In this document: piece after piece, positions 1 to 13,159 of the stretch | Position numbering within the stretch: the first letter of the stretch is position 1 | Layout of the letters: every line of letters begins with the position of its first letter | NCBI RefSeq assembly: GCF_035046505.1 | Contig: NC_089829.1 | Coordinates: forward strand, 3,270,001 to 3,334,000 | Source of the DNA: Tiliqua scincoides | Lineage: Eukaryota > Chordata > Lepidosauria > Squamata > Scincidae | Reading direction: 5' to 3' | DNA: 64,000 nucleotides | Translations under genes and position numbers: made by a program | The notes under the pieces: generated by a model | Told to the model about the DNA's origin: nothing | The model's database searches: none | Seen by the model: the letters and a program-made list of their open reading frames with translations, nothing else

Positions 1-221
1 GCTGCTGTTCTTCAGGTTAGCTCTTGGAGCAAACACAGCTCCTTCAATTGGCCCTGAAAGGAAGCTCCGTCTTCTCCGCTAGGTCTGTGGAATCAGTTCT
101 GAATGATTCCATAGGCAAAGATGTAGAGCGAATTGGGAGTGGCAGTGCCAGGGTGACCAGACAATGCCCTCTTTCTCCAGGATGTCCTTTTTTTAGCCTG
201 GTGTCCTGGAAAAGAACTTAA

Positions 222-247
222 ACGCCCTCCTCCTCCTCCTCCTCCAT
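222..247. repeat. CTC-rich simple repeat
   Basis: Short run of CCT/CTC trinucleotides directly upstream of a hAT fragment. No gene is visible from 1 to the EXOSC10 promoter. Confidence 0.6.
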
Positions 248-251
248 GTGA

Positions 252-404
252 GCAACAATGGTAGTAAATGGGACTTACTCTTGGGTAGGATTGCAGCCTA
301 GGATGGTTACAAATTTCCCTGCTTGGTGATGTCACTTCTGGTGAGTCCTGACAGATTCTCATTCTAAAAAGTGGGTCCTGGTACTAAATGTGGGAGAGCC
401 ACTG
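252..404 (+). mobile_element. 3' fragment of a hAT-like element (CAGTG-TTCTCAAACTG family)
   Basis: The segment matches the 3' part of two complete copies in the window (25997-26355 and 39152-39516). Shared landmarks are the 'gggacttactc' stretch, 'ttgcagcctaggat', 'gatgtcacttctgg' and the end 'gagccactg'. The 5' half is missing. No transposase is encoded, so this is a non-autonomous relic. Confidence 0.75.
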
Positions 405-639
405 GAGTAGAGTTTAAATTTAGAATTTAAGTGTTCTAAATAATAGTGTTTAACTTCCTGATAGAATGAGTGACTTTTAACTTTAACTTTGCATCCTTCT
501 TGGGGGTCCCACGGGGTGGGGCGCCTGGTCCTCTTGTAGTGCCAGCTGCCCCTCGGGCAGTGCTCCTGGGCAGGGGCCTCAGAAGGACCCAGCGAGGGCA
601 GGCTTCCAGTCATCCACTGCTGGCGAACACAACAGAGAG

Positions 640-852
640 GCGCTCTAGCCGCTGCCGGCGAGTCGCCCGCCCTGAGCCACGTGGGTCGCCAGGGGCAGCT
701 TCCGGGTTCGTGTCTGCGGAGAGCGCGTGGCCCCTCCTGTTCAGAAGAGTTCTCGCGAGAGAAAACGGGACTAGCGACTGGAGCCTGAAGTGCCGTCCAA
801 CATGGCGGCTGTCTGCTGAGGCAGAGGAGCGGCGGCCCCTCAGAGAAGAGAA
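640..852 (+). promoter_or_regulatory. EXOSC10 CpG-rich promoter and 5' leader
   Basis: GC- and CpG-rich block directly upstream of the EXOSC10 start. It contains CACGTG at 678-683, the exact palindrome TCTCGCGAGA at 751-760, and CAACATGGCGGC at 798-809, a YY1-like site of the kind found at the 5' ends of housekeeping genes. No TATA box is visible. The TCTCGCGAGA and YY1 combination is typical of TATA-less, constitutively expressed promoters, so transcription probably starts between about 760 and 800; the exact start is inferred. Confidence 0.75.
802..819 (+). promoter_or_regulatory. Five-codon upstream ORF in the EXOSC10 leader
   Basis: ATG GCG GCT GTC TGC TGA (M-A-A-V-C-stop) lies inside the YY1-like motif and ends 33 nt before the EXOSC10 ATG at 853. 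If the transcript starts upstream of 802 it could reduce initiation at the main ATG. If, as at many YY1 sites, the start lies within or just 3' of the motif, it would be skipped. Confidence 0.5.
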
Positions 853-3800
853 ATGGCGGCGGAGGAAGGCGGCCGGAGCTTGACCGCCCAGGCCGAGGCG
901 CAGGAGACGGGAAGCGGCAGCGCGGGCACGGTGCTGCCGGGATTCCAGGATGCCGATTCCTTCGTGAGGGTATTTGATGGGGGCCTGATGGGGTCCTGTG
1001 AGCGCTAAGCATGCTGGGAGTCATAATCTCGCTCGGTCCTTGAGCGCTGAGCATGATGGGATTCGTAGTCTCGCTTGGTCCAGTTTCAGAGCGCGGTACC
1101 ATAGTCTTCCGAGACTGAAGGATGCCAATGAGACTTGGTCCAGTGAGCGCTGAGCATGATGGGAGCTGTAGCCTTACTGGGTCTTGTGAGCGCTAAGCAT
1201 GATGGGAGTCGTAGTCTCTTAAGCCTGGTAGACCTGTGTTGGAGAGGAGAGTTCTGAGCAGTACTTGTCCTTCCCAGGCATGGAAAGGCGCCTCTCCTAT
1301 GCAACCGGATGGAACCTGACCTGTGATTTCCCCGGGGGGGGGGATTTGGGATTATAATTGGACATTATATGGAGGATAGATATTATATAATTGGACATAA
1401 TTAAGGAGGATTTGGATGGTAATTGACTATTATGGTGCTGCAAGACGCTTAGTACTTTGAGTCACTGCAGACCAAGTGTGAATAATTAAGTGGGGCTTCC
1501 AAATCTGGTTGCACCATTTGAGCAGATGTTATTCCCCTCCCCCCCTGAAATTATTTAATGGCATTTAGCCAGAGATGGTCTGTTAATATCTCTGGGTTTG
1601 CTCCCCGGAGTCACCCAGAGACTGATGCTCTAGACCAGAGGTGAGCAAACACTTCTGCAGGAGGGCCACATCATCTCTCTGACACTCTGTCAGGGGTCTG
1701 GGGAAAAAATTCATTTAAATTTCAAATTTGAATAAATTTAAATAAATGAATACATTAGAGAGGGACTTATATGAATGAATGAATTTTGCTGAGCTTGTTT
1801 ATAACTCACATGAAAACTATAATACAGGCATGTAGAACCACATGAGGACTGTGAACTGTTTGCCACACACCTCTTGTACAGGAAAACATGCAGACCAAGT
1901 CCGAAACACATGGCGATGTGCATAAGTTGTTCAGAGGCAATGGGGGGAGGTTAAAATAATGCCCAGGGAAAAGCAGAAAACACATGGAGACTACAGAAAG
2001 CCTTGCTGTAACTCTACCCGCAACTCGTGTCTGGTGGTCATGACCAGCAGTCGCGGGCCAGTGTGAACTCCAACAGTCGCTGATGGGCCCGAGTCACATT
2101 GGAGAATGGGAGCTCCCTGCAGGCTGGATTGCATGAAGGGCTGAGGGCTGCAAATGGCCCGTGGACTGGGGTTTGCCCACCCCTGCTCCAGATCAATCCA
2201 GGAGCATTGACAACCCTATAATCAAGATATTTCTTTATTTTTAAAGCTTACTGTCCTGCTTTATTTTTAAAGCTTACTGTGTTTGTGTTGGCAAACACAG
2301 CAGGTGTCTAGAATTCGCCACTCCAGCCCCCCTTCCATATCCATGGGTCTTATGTCTGCGGTTTCACTTATCTGCAGTTCTCTCCCCCCCCCATCCTGCA
2401 AATGACTTGACTTTGGTTGCAGTTCTAACCATCTTTCCAGCATAGGCATAGCTGCGTCAGTGGGATGTGTGCTGCATCCTGCAGTTGGGGGGCAGTCACA
2501 GGCGCCTCCTCAAGGTAAGGCAGTGTTTGTTCCCTTACTTTGGAGTTGCATTGCCCTTACCTTGGTGCTGGAAAATTGGTTAGGATTGCACCCCTTGTCT
2601 GATTGCAGCCCTCCTCATTCTCTCCTCTTTCTGTCTCTGCGCTGCCTGCAAACCCTGCATGAAACCAGCCCAGGGCCTCTAACAAATCAATATAATAAGT
2701 ATTTGAATGTACATTTGAGCTAGTATAACGGCTAGTATTGAGCTAGTATAATGGCTAGTACTGAGCTAGTATAATGGCTAGTATTATAATGCCGTTGTAC
2801 AAATCGATGGTAAAGCCACACCTGGAGTATTGTGTCCAGTTCTGGTCACCGCATCTCAAAAAAGACATAGTGGAAATGGAAAAGGTGCAAAAGAGAGCGA
2901 CTAAGATGATTACGGGGCTGGGGCACCTTCCTTATGAGGAAAGGCTACGGTGTTTGGGCCTCTTCAGCCTAGAAAAGAGACGCCTGAGGGGGGACATGAT
3001 TGAGACATACAAAATTATGCAGGGGATGGACAGAGTGGATAGGGAGATGCTCTTTACACTCTCACATAATACCAGAACCAGGGGACATCCACTAAAATTG
3101 AGTGTTGGGCGGGTTAGGACAGACAAAAGAAAATATTTCTTTACTCAGCGTGTGGTCGGTCTGTGGAACTCCTTGCCACAGGATGTGGTGCTGGCGTCTA
3201 GCCTAGACGCCTTTAAAAGGGGATTGGACAAGTTTCTGGAGGAAAAATCCATTATGGGGTACAAGCCATGTTGTGAATGCGCAACCTCCTGATTGTAGAA
3301 ATGGGTTATGTCAGAATGCCAGATGCAAGGGAGGGCACCAGGGTGAGGTCTCTTGTTACCTGGTGTGCTCCCTGGGGCATTTGGTGGGCTGCTGTGAGAT
3401 ACAGGAAGCTGGACTAGATGGGCCTATGGCCTGATCTTGGGGCCTATGGCCTATGGGGCTGTTCTTATGTTCTTATGAGCATTCAGCACACTTCACAGTC
3501 ATATCTGTTATTTTGATGCAAACCTTTCAGCAACCCTGTACGGCAGAACAGAGTCATGGCCATATTGCAGATAGGGAAAGCTGAGGCACATATGGGAGAG
3601 GCCTGTCTAATGTATTCATGCAGAGACAGGATGTTCAGAGACAGGGAGTTATAGATTAAAAAAAACAGAGCATGGGTGAGATGTACTCAGTCAAACCAGA
3701 TTGGTCCTTTAATAAATAAATAAGGAAATTGCTGTGATAGGCTTTCTAGGGTATGGCAGCTGTAACCATACAAATGCAGAAGTTGCCTGATTATTCCAAG

Positions 3801-6800
3801 GCCATTGTTTTCATTGTGCAGCATGCCCTCGGCACAGTTGTGTCCGCCACCAAGGCATCAAGTGGCCTTCCTCAGCCAGGAGATGAGTATGACTTCTACC
3901 GCAGCTTCCCAGGTTTCCAGGCCTACTGCGAAACACAAGGGGACAGGTTGCTGCATTGGTAAGTCTCTCAGTGTTGGTTCCAATTGCCAGACTGGCTAAT
4001 CTTGCCCCTGGGGGAGCCAGGCACGTTGCATGGAGCTTGGAGGTGCAGCTTTCCCTTTCTTTGCTTCATGCAGTAGATTGCTCTATTGTGGCCTAGGTAA
4101 TAGACCTTCCACAGGAGGACAAGATACAGAAGGAGGTCATGACTTCCAGTGGATTGCTGCATTCATGCCACTAGCTATATTTCACTAATCGCTACTAGAG
4201 GTTCTGAGCACCTTTAAAACCCCTGCAGTTCAGATGGGATGGTGATTGGATCTGGTTGAAGCCTGGCACACTGCTGATGAGTAGAGAATGGAACGGGGGG
4301 GGGGGCAAAACTTCAGAGTAGGATCTGGACTCCCCAGCGAGAGTCAAGTCCCTCATGCTTCCCCCTCACTGTGCGTTCCCCTTTTTCTCTCGTCAGCATG
4401 AGCAGAGTGATGCAGTACCACGGCTGCCGTAGCCATATCAAGGATCAGAGCAAAGTCACAGAGCTGGAGGATAAGTTTGATCTGCTTGTCGATGCAAACG
4501 ATGCCATCCTGGAAAGAGTGGTGAGTGGACCCTGGCCCTGTGCAGAGTCCTCTCAACTTCCTGGTTGATGCCTCTCCCTGTAGGCTGGCTAGCCAGATCA
4601 TTCGCTCACCAGACCCAACTAGAACAGTGTGCTTGGCAGCCTTAGAGAAAAAGGGGCAGCAGTGAGGCCTCATCCATCAACTCAGCCAGGAGCAGCTGCC
4701 ATTTGGGCTCTCTCACCGTGGCACTTTGCAGAACTTCCTGTTTTGACATTTCAGGGCATTCTGTTGGACGAAGCAGCAGGTGTGAACAAGAACCAGCAGC
4801 CTATTCTTCCCTCAGGCCTGCAGGCTCCCAAGACCATCATTTCCAGCTGGAACCGAAAGGTGAGAGTTGTGCGTTGCAAAACAAGTGGGTTGGGGGAGTT
4901 CTTCCTTCAGTCTCATCTGGCAGGACCATTTGCAGTGTCTAGTGCAATTGGGCCCTCCTATTGCCCCTTTGATTTTCTTCACTCTGCCTTAACATGTGTC
5001 ACGCTGTCCTCCCCCTTCAAGCAAAACGGGGACCCCAGCAAGAGAACAAAGTCTGAAACCTTCCGCCTGCTCCACGCCAGAAACACTGCACGTCCCCAAG
5101 TCAAGTTCCGTGAGAAGGTGGATAATTCCAACACCCCCTTCATCCCAAAGCTTTTTGTCAAGCCCAACGCTCTGAAGCCCCTGCCAGAAGGTGAGGATGT
5201 CAGAGAGGCAGAGGTGTCCTTGGTGAGGACAGAAGAGTGCTGTGGCCAGCACACCTAACTGTTTGTTTCTGGTGCTTCAGTGCTCTCAAAATGCAGGCAA
5301 GAACGGAAGGAGCGCCCGGAGGACCTGGATGTGCCAGCTGCCCTGGCCGACTTCCTGCATCAGCAGAGGACCCAACAGACTGAGCAGGATATGTAAGAGC
5401 AATCATAGGAGGAGAGGGGTGCATTTAATTGTTTGCTGCTTTCCAACAAAAAAAAAAGGTTACAAAGCAGTTTGCCTAGCAAAAGAATAAGACTGTAAAG
5501 GGCTGTCTGTAAAGGGCTCACATTCTTAAAGATAATGCAAAGGAGAGACTAGCAAACAACCGCCGGAAGGGATGCTGTGCTGAGGATGAAGAGGGACAGT
5601 TGTTCTCTCTCTGCTAAACATAAGAGAATCCCTGTTTAAAAAGACCCTCTTTGCCCAGTTAGCCAGGTCTGGCTTCTCCATTGCCCTTCATTCCTGAAGC
5701 TGGAGTTGATGCTTAGGGGGCATCTCTATCTTGCCATCTACTGCCTGTCAGCCACGTGAGGTAGAAAGGAAGAAAATTAATTGGTTAAGGGCTTACTCCT
5801 AACCCCTTATGTCAGTGCTTTCCAGCACTGACATAAGGGAACAAACATTCCCTCACTTTGAGGAGGCCTCCATGAGTGACGTCCAACTGCAGGATGCAGC
5901 ACATGTCCCATGGGCACCACTATGCCAGTGCTGGAAAGCACTGACATAAGGGGTTAGGATTGTGCCCTAAAAGAAATAAATATGTAATCCAGGTCCAGCT
6001 TTACATGAACCAGCAGTGCATCCTAGAGTATGTCCCAAAATCCTTGACAAGTGAGCCAATGAGAAAAGGGTTTCCTGAAGGGAGAAACTTTGGAAACTGC
6101 TGGCCTGTCGCATCATTGCCCACTCCCTTTTCTCTGCAGTTGGAGTCTCCTCACACCCCTCCTCCTGAATTAAGTCTGTGTCTCTTCCTGACTTGTGCAG
6201 GTTTGCTCACCCTTACCTGTACGAACTGGAGCAGTTCTCACCCCCAGCTGAGCTCCTTGACAAACCATGCATCCAGGTGAGTCCTCAGCTTGAATCGCAA
6301 CACCCTATTTCAGAAACATTTTGACCTTGCAGCTGCAGCCCAGTTCCAGTAAAATCCTAACATTTGTCCTTTTTCTCCTGCCAGATGTACCGTCCTCTTG
6401 CAGAAACACCCTGCCATTTTGTCTCTACCTTGGACAAGTTGGTGGAGTTGAATGAGAAACTAGTGGGTTGTAAAGAATTTGCCTTGGATTTGGAGGTAAA
6501 AGCTTGTTTGAGGCTGTTGCATAAGAATAACCCCTAAAAACTTTTGCAAGGAGAGGTGGGGGTCAGTTTTTCAGAACACGAGCCTGCCATTTAAACTCTC
6601 GAGGCAAAATCCACATGAACCTTCAAGAGGCAGCCTGATGTGTCTGTTTTGAACTGATGGAGCCTCTTCCCATTTCACCCCATCCTGTAGCACCATTCCT
6701 ACCGGAGCTTCCTAGGCTTGACATGCCTGATGCAGATTTCAACCCGGACGGAAGACTTCCTCATCGATACACTGGAATTGCGGAGTGACTTGTACATCCT

Positions 6801-9800
6801 AAACGAAGTCTTCACAGACCCTGCGATTGTCAAGGTAAGAAGGGGCATCTCTCTGAGGCTGCTGTGAATGGCGCTTGGGCCGAGTGGCTTCCTTTTCTGC
6901 TCGACTGGAAAACCAGGATCTGTTTAGATGTAAAAGGGAAGAGGTAGCAGAGGTAGCTTTCCTGGGACAAAAACGTGACAGATGGGTTCAACCCTCCATC
7001 TAGTGGGCAAAGAATGGTGACATGGGTAAGGGAACTGTTCCTTGATGAGCTGTCACAATTTTGTTCTTGACCTGTATACAGAAACAACCACAACCCAGGA
7101 AAGAAATATTTTCATAACAATTGATGCGTTAAGCCAGGGATTCTTAAACTTTGGGGCCTGTACTTGGGGAGGAAGGGAGTCCATGGGGTGCATGAGGAGC
7201 TCCCAGAGTTAAGAAAAATGTTAACTTTGATACACCTCTTTTTCCCTATGGTTGAAATATAACGTTTTTTGAAGTTTAAATTTTTGTTATATGCATTCAA
7301 AGCAATTTTCAGAAAAAATAGATGTTAATAATAATTAATGTGTCTTCTCTTTGTCTGTCCTGGGTGGAACATTTCAGGTCTTGCATGGGGCTGATTCAGA
7401 CGTGGAGTGGCTCCAGAGGGATTTTGGCCTCTACTTGGTGAACATGTTTGACACACGCCAGGCTGCCCAGTTGCTGAACCTGGGGAGTCACTCCTTGGCT
7501 TATTTGCTGAAGCTCTACTGCAGCGTGGATGCCAACAAGCAGTATCAGCTTGCTGACTGGAGGATACGGTAAGCCTGCTTGTGTTGCTTGTCGGGGAGGG
7601 GAAACCAGCAGAACTGCAGGAATAATCCCCTATTTCGATCTAGACCAAGCCTTGAAGCGAAGCAGTGAGACTGTTTATTTGCACCTTAGCGCCTATTCAG
7701 TCCAAGGCTGTTTACTACAAAAAAATGCCAATAAATACCTGACTAAATCAGTAAGATGATTGTTAAGACCATCAAAACTAATTCCCTAAAGCAGCCAAAT
7801 CAGCAGACAGTAGAATAAGTATAATAATATTAGGCAGCACCAAAAGTCTTACTGAAGAACCACTACTCCTTCATGCACCCAAAGGCATATAATGTGGTCA
7901 GTAGGAAGGGCATTCCAAAGGAACAAGCCATCTGCTTCTCGTGGATACCAGTCAAGCTTCCAACAAACTGGGCACCTGAACCAAGGCCCTGGGTGATAAT
8001 TTGAGTATAGTCAGTGCAGTCCCTCCTATTCCTCCTCTGTTGCACCCTAGCAGAAGTCTGTGGCTTGTCATTTTGGCCCTGAAGATACATAGCAGCCAAT
8101 CCTTTTCCCCGATTTTTGAGCTGGGGTGGTGGTAAGGATCATTTCTGAAACACTCCAAAGTGCCATGCAGCTGCAAAGACCGTCCTTGCCCTTTCACGGC
8201 TCCAGGGCTGGGAGGGAGGCCAGGACTTGCCGCAGGTGGCAGTGAGCAAGGCACATGGAATGGTGGGCCCTCACTGATTGAATGCCCGGTTGCCTAAGAG
8301 CCACCTGGTCAGTTTCCAGGTGTGTTGATCTGCACAGATTGCAGCCTTGTGGATTGCAGCTTGTTCTCTTCATCCCTGCATTAGCTCTCTGCAGCCTTCT
8401 TCATGTTCCCTGGGGCTTTCTTGGTCTGTCATAACGAATTCTAACTGAAACGGATGAAGGTGCAATCAGAAAAAAATGGTATTAGTTGCAGTGGAAAAAC
8501 AAACGATGAGATGCTGCTCTCAGCAAGCACTTTGAGTAGGAAAGAACTGGTAAGAACCTGCGTCATCCCCGATATCCACTCCCTGCTCTCCCTCTCCCAG
8601 GCCCCTCCCAGAAGAGATGTTCCAGTACGCCCGTGACGACACTCACTATTTGCTCTACATCTACGACCGAATGAGGGAGGCACTGTGGGACCAAGCCAGC
8701 AGGCTGCCCTCCCAGCTCCGGGTGGTGTGGCAGAGAAGCAAAGCCATCTGCTTAAAGGTGAGATCCTAGCGTCAGGGGCAGCTGGAGGAGCCGGGTGCCC
8801 AAAATGCAAAGGGAGCCTGGATACTCTGCCTCTCCTCTACGATGAAGCTTGAGGAGGCATCTGCTTGGTTTTAGCATCTTTTTTCCTGATGAAAATAGGT
8901 GGAGGAAAACTCCATTTATTACAGCGCTGGTTAATAGGAGGCTCCAGGGCTCAAACCTGGGACTTTCCGGGTGCAAAGCTCTGGCGCCTTTCTGTAGCAA
9001 TGGGCAAGTTCAGATGGCCTCCTGAGCTGGTGACTCACCTTGTGGCACTGCTGTTGGAACTTCCTCTCTGCTTTTGGCCAGGTGTTGCCAGGGCACGTCG
9101 CTGGTTGTCCCCCATAATGAGATTTGTAATTTCTCCAAGGTTCCCCCCCCCCCAGGTTTATTAGCAGAAGAGCCACTCATGTTTTTCCAGGTGAACACAT
9201 TGCCTCTTCCCTCTTAGAAATACATCAAGCCCATCTTCACTGAGGACTCGTACCTTGAGCTGTACCGGAAGCAGAAGAAGCACCTCAACAGCCAGCAGTT
9301 GACGGCCTTTCGGTTGCTCTTTGCCTGGAGGGACAGGATGGCCCGTCAAGAGGATGAGAGCACCGGGTGAGGAGTGCTTTGTTTGCCAGCTTATGTTTAC
9401 TGTTGCTTCTCTGTTTAGACCAGGGATATGCTATGCCGGGGTGGCAGGTGAGGCAGAACCGCCTCACCAGCGTCCTCCAAAAATTACTGCAGTCTAAGTG
9501 ATTAGCATGCACGATCACTGGGTGACTGCGGCAATTTTTGGAGGATGCTGGTGGGGCGGTTCTGCCTTACCTGCCGCCCCTGCAGTGCACATCCTTGATT
9601 TAGAGCACTACCTCTCACACAGTGTATTGAAGCCTACTTGGGTGTGGCGAAAGGACTGCCAGTGGTCCACAGGAAGACTCACGTCATCCCCCCTAAAACA
9701 CCCATCCACAAAGGAGGCTACTCCCTTTGCCACTCACTGCGCAGTGAGTCTGCAGTGCCATTCACTGTGCTCACTCACTGCAGTGCCATTCACTGCGCTG

Positions 9801-12800
9801 TCCCTGTATCTCCTTCTGAACAGTCCTGACTGGGAGAAGGATGACTGTCACATCAGCCGCAAGTGGCTCTCAGTGGCTCTGAACCAGAGGTGTGATGTAA
9901 GTGCTGACCCTTGGAGGATGGCCCCATAGCAACTCTGTGTGAGTTGCCGTGTAGCAGCCAGGACAGTGATTTGCAGGAGTGCAACAGGCACCTCCTCTAC
10001 AAGCAACACGACTTTCTCTCACAGATTTGCTCGTTCCTTCTTGCACCCTCTCTTCTCTCTCTGACTACACATTTTGGGAGCTATAAGGATGATGTACGGC
10101 CCCGCTTCTAAACTTGTTTTTTTGTGCCATAGGTATGTGCTTCCAAACCACATGCTGATAAAGATAGCTGAGGAACTGCCCAAGTAAGTTTCTCCAATTC
10201 AGCAGGTAAATTCTAGGTTGGAGAAAGTGTCTCAAGGATTCATATCATGGCTCCCCACCCCCAGCCCGTGGCTCACTCTCTTGTGATTGGCCTGGTGCTC
10301 CAACAGTCACACTCTGGCCTTCCCGCCTGAGTCACCACTCAATCCCCCACAGGAGTGTTGCAAAAGAAGTTGCCTGTAGCAGATGTTGGGGAATGGGGTC
10401 CATGATGTTGACCACTATTGGCAGGGGTGCTCCTGTCAATGAGGAAACTCCCTTGGAGTAGGGGTGATGCTCTGCTGCAGGGGCTGGGAGGGAAGCTAGC
10501 AGTAGCTGGTGGAAGCATCTCCATCCTGCCACAAAATGACTACATATCTCTCTCAGAATCAGAACCTTCTTGCTTTCTTTAATAATAATAATAGCAACAG
10601 TATTTATATACTGCTTTTCAACCAAAAAGTTCACAAAGCGGTTTACAGAGAAAAATCAAATAACTAATGGCTCTAAAAAGATGCAAAAAAATCAGCAGAC
10701 AGCCACTAGAAAAGACACTGCTGGGGTGAGGTGGGTGAGTTACTTTCCCCTTGCTAAAAAGAGGAGCACCACCTGAAAAAAGTGCCTCTTTGCCAGTTAG
10801 CAGGGGTTTACATACTTAAGCCTGAGTGTTAAGAGCTTTCTGAATTGGCACCATGAAACACACCAGCAGTTTCAGCTCACCTGAATTCTCGCCTTCTGGT
10901 GGTTGGCTCTGGTTCATTTTTGACTAATGACTATGTTGAGTCCACTGCCACATGTACATCAGGTGACTTTGTGCCCCATTTCCATCTACAGGGAACCTCA
11001 GGGCATCATCGCCTGCTGCAACCCAGTCCCGCCGCTCATTCGACAGCAGATCAACGAAATACACCTCCTTGTCCAGCAGGCCAGAGAGATGCCACTGCTG
11101 AAGGTAGGGGACCACTGCAGAGAGCGTATTACTTTCAGTGCCTGACACATTACATCAGGCACATTTGCCCAAGCTCCCTGGCCTGGAAAGAATATGAGGC
11201 AGCAGTCTTGTATACCTGAACCTGGGAGTAGGCCCCGTTGACCTCAGTGGAGCTGATTTCAGAGTCAACATTCTTAGGACTGAACTGTAACGATGCTACT
11301 CTAAGCCCAGTTGGGCACCCTGGGCTCCAGACACAGATCTTCCTTTCCCAGCCCTTCCCAAGGATTGACCCCACAACTATCTGCATGAAAAGCAGCTGCT
11401 GTGTCTCCAAGCTCCAACCCTTCTCCAAAGGAAGATAAGATCACGGGTTGTCCATCAGCAGCCTAGCGCAGGCTGTTTCTCCTGAACAGTTAGAGCTCAA
11501 CCCCTAATTGGGAAGTGGGCTTTAGAGCCAGCGGAGTGGGCAGATGCAAGACTCCGAGGCAAACGAGGTTGTTGGGTGTAGATTTTTTAATTCCTTCTCC
11601 TCTCCTTTTTAGTCTGAACTTGTAGCTGGAGTGAAAAGGAAAGGGCCTCTTCTAACTGTAGAGGTAAGTGGCCTCTGGGGTCAATCCTCCCTTTGTTTTA
11701 GACTCTTGCAGAACCCCCCATCTAACTTCTCGCCTTTCATTATGACGTGAATTGTGCTGCTTTCACACAGCCAGTGGGTGTTGCAATGTGACTCATTCTT
11801 CCTCAGCAGTGGGCATTATCCAGCAAGTGGGTTACTCCCCACCTGCTTCAGGAGCAGGGCTTTGCAAGTGATTTTGTGCACGGTCCCCTTTGGTGGGAGG
11901 AACCTCCCTCCCATTCCAGGCCTGTTTTCCCCTGGGGCCTGAGAAGGCAACCTGCGCTTTTGAAAACAAGGCTCAGTTCCTGCATCTTTTATTTTTGGCA
12001 GAAGCCGGAGAATCACTTGTTTGGACCACACGACAGCTCGCGATGCCCTCCAGATGAGAAGGCTCACCAGTTAGACCTCGGTAATCTGGCCCCATGTTGA
12101 ACAAAAGTCCAAAACTGAAAACCGTGGTAATGCCAGGGGAGTGCAAAGAGAGGTCCTTGGGTGGAACACTTAAAAATGAAGCAGCACAAGGTTTTAGCAA
12201 TAGCAGAGGTGCAAGACATCAGTAGCCAACAAGGTTTTAAAAATGAGATGCCACAGTGGGCACCTGGACATTTGGGGGGCTTGTCCTCTTCTGGCTAGAA
12301 TTGGAAGAATGGTACAATAAGCTCCTCTTGGTCAAGGGGGCTTTGAACCTGTGTTTCTTGAACATGTAGTTAACTTATGGAGCTTGCTGCCACAAGCTGC
12401 CCTAGCTTAGATGGCTTTAGAGGGGATTAGACCCGTTCACAGAGGGTAAAGCCAATCAACAGATACGAGCTCTGGTGGGCTAAATAGAACTTCCAGATTT
12501 GGGAGCAGCATACCCTGACAGTTGCTGAGAGTAAGGAGGATTCTCTCCCTGGGCATCTTGGAAGAAAAGGGGATGCAAATCTGTGAAATAAAAGGAGCAG
12601 CCTAACCCTCCTCCCCCTTGCCACCTTTGTCCTCACATAGCACCTGGACTCTCCCTGGAGCATGCAGCCCTCTTTTCAGAGACGGAACAGGAAACTGACA
12701 GGACTGGGCAGTCACCTGACTCGCCATGCCTCCAGCTAAGAGCCAGCATCAGTATTTTTAATGTAAGTTATGGCAGGCTGAAGGGTGGAAATTCTGCCTT

Positions 12801-13128
12801 TTTCAGGAATGAAATGTAGTTTTAGAAAATACAATACAGTTGAGACTAATTATTCGTGTGGGTTCCATTCCAAGCACTCACAGTGGATTTGCAGAAAACA
12901 CACTATAGCAAATCAATTTAAAAAACAAAGTTTCTTTTTGAAAAACTGACTTGCTGACCTTTTGACTCTAAGAGTTATTAAGAAGACAATCCATCAATCA
13001 GTTGTCCAAGCGTTTCACTCAGTCCCTCCCTTGGCCAATGCAAAGCTATCACCTTTCTTTCACATGCTCAGGGGGAAGGGAGGGGTCCGCTGGAGAGAGG
13101 AGGATTGATGGATTGTCAGCCAGCTGCC

Positions 13129-13159
<31 letters not shown>

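Noticed and set aside
359-1102. 247-residue minus-strand open frame over the EXOSC10 promoter and exon 1
   Set aside because: It lies in GC-rich DNA where stops are rare, overlaps the promoter, exon 1 and the ZNF143-like array, and shows no domain-like composition.
4629-5258. 209-residue plus-strand frame
   Set aside because: It is EXOSC10 exons 4 and 5 read through the intervening intron; conserved residues stop at the splice sites.
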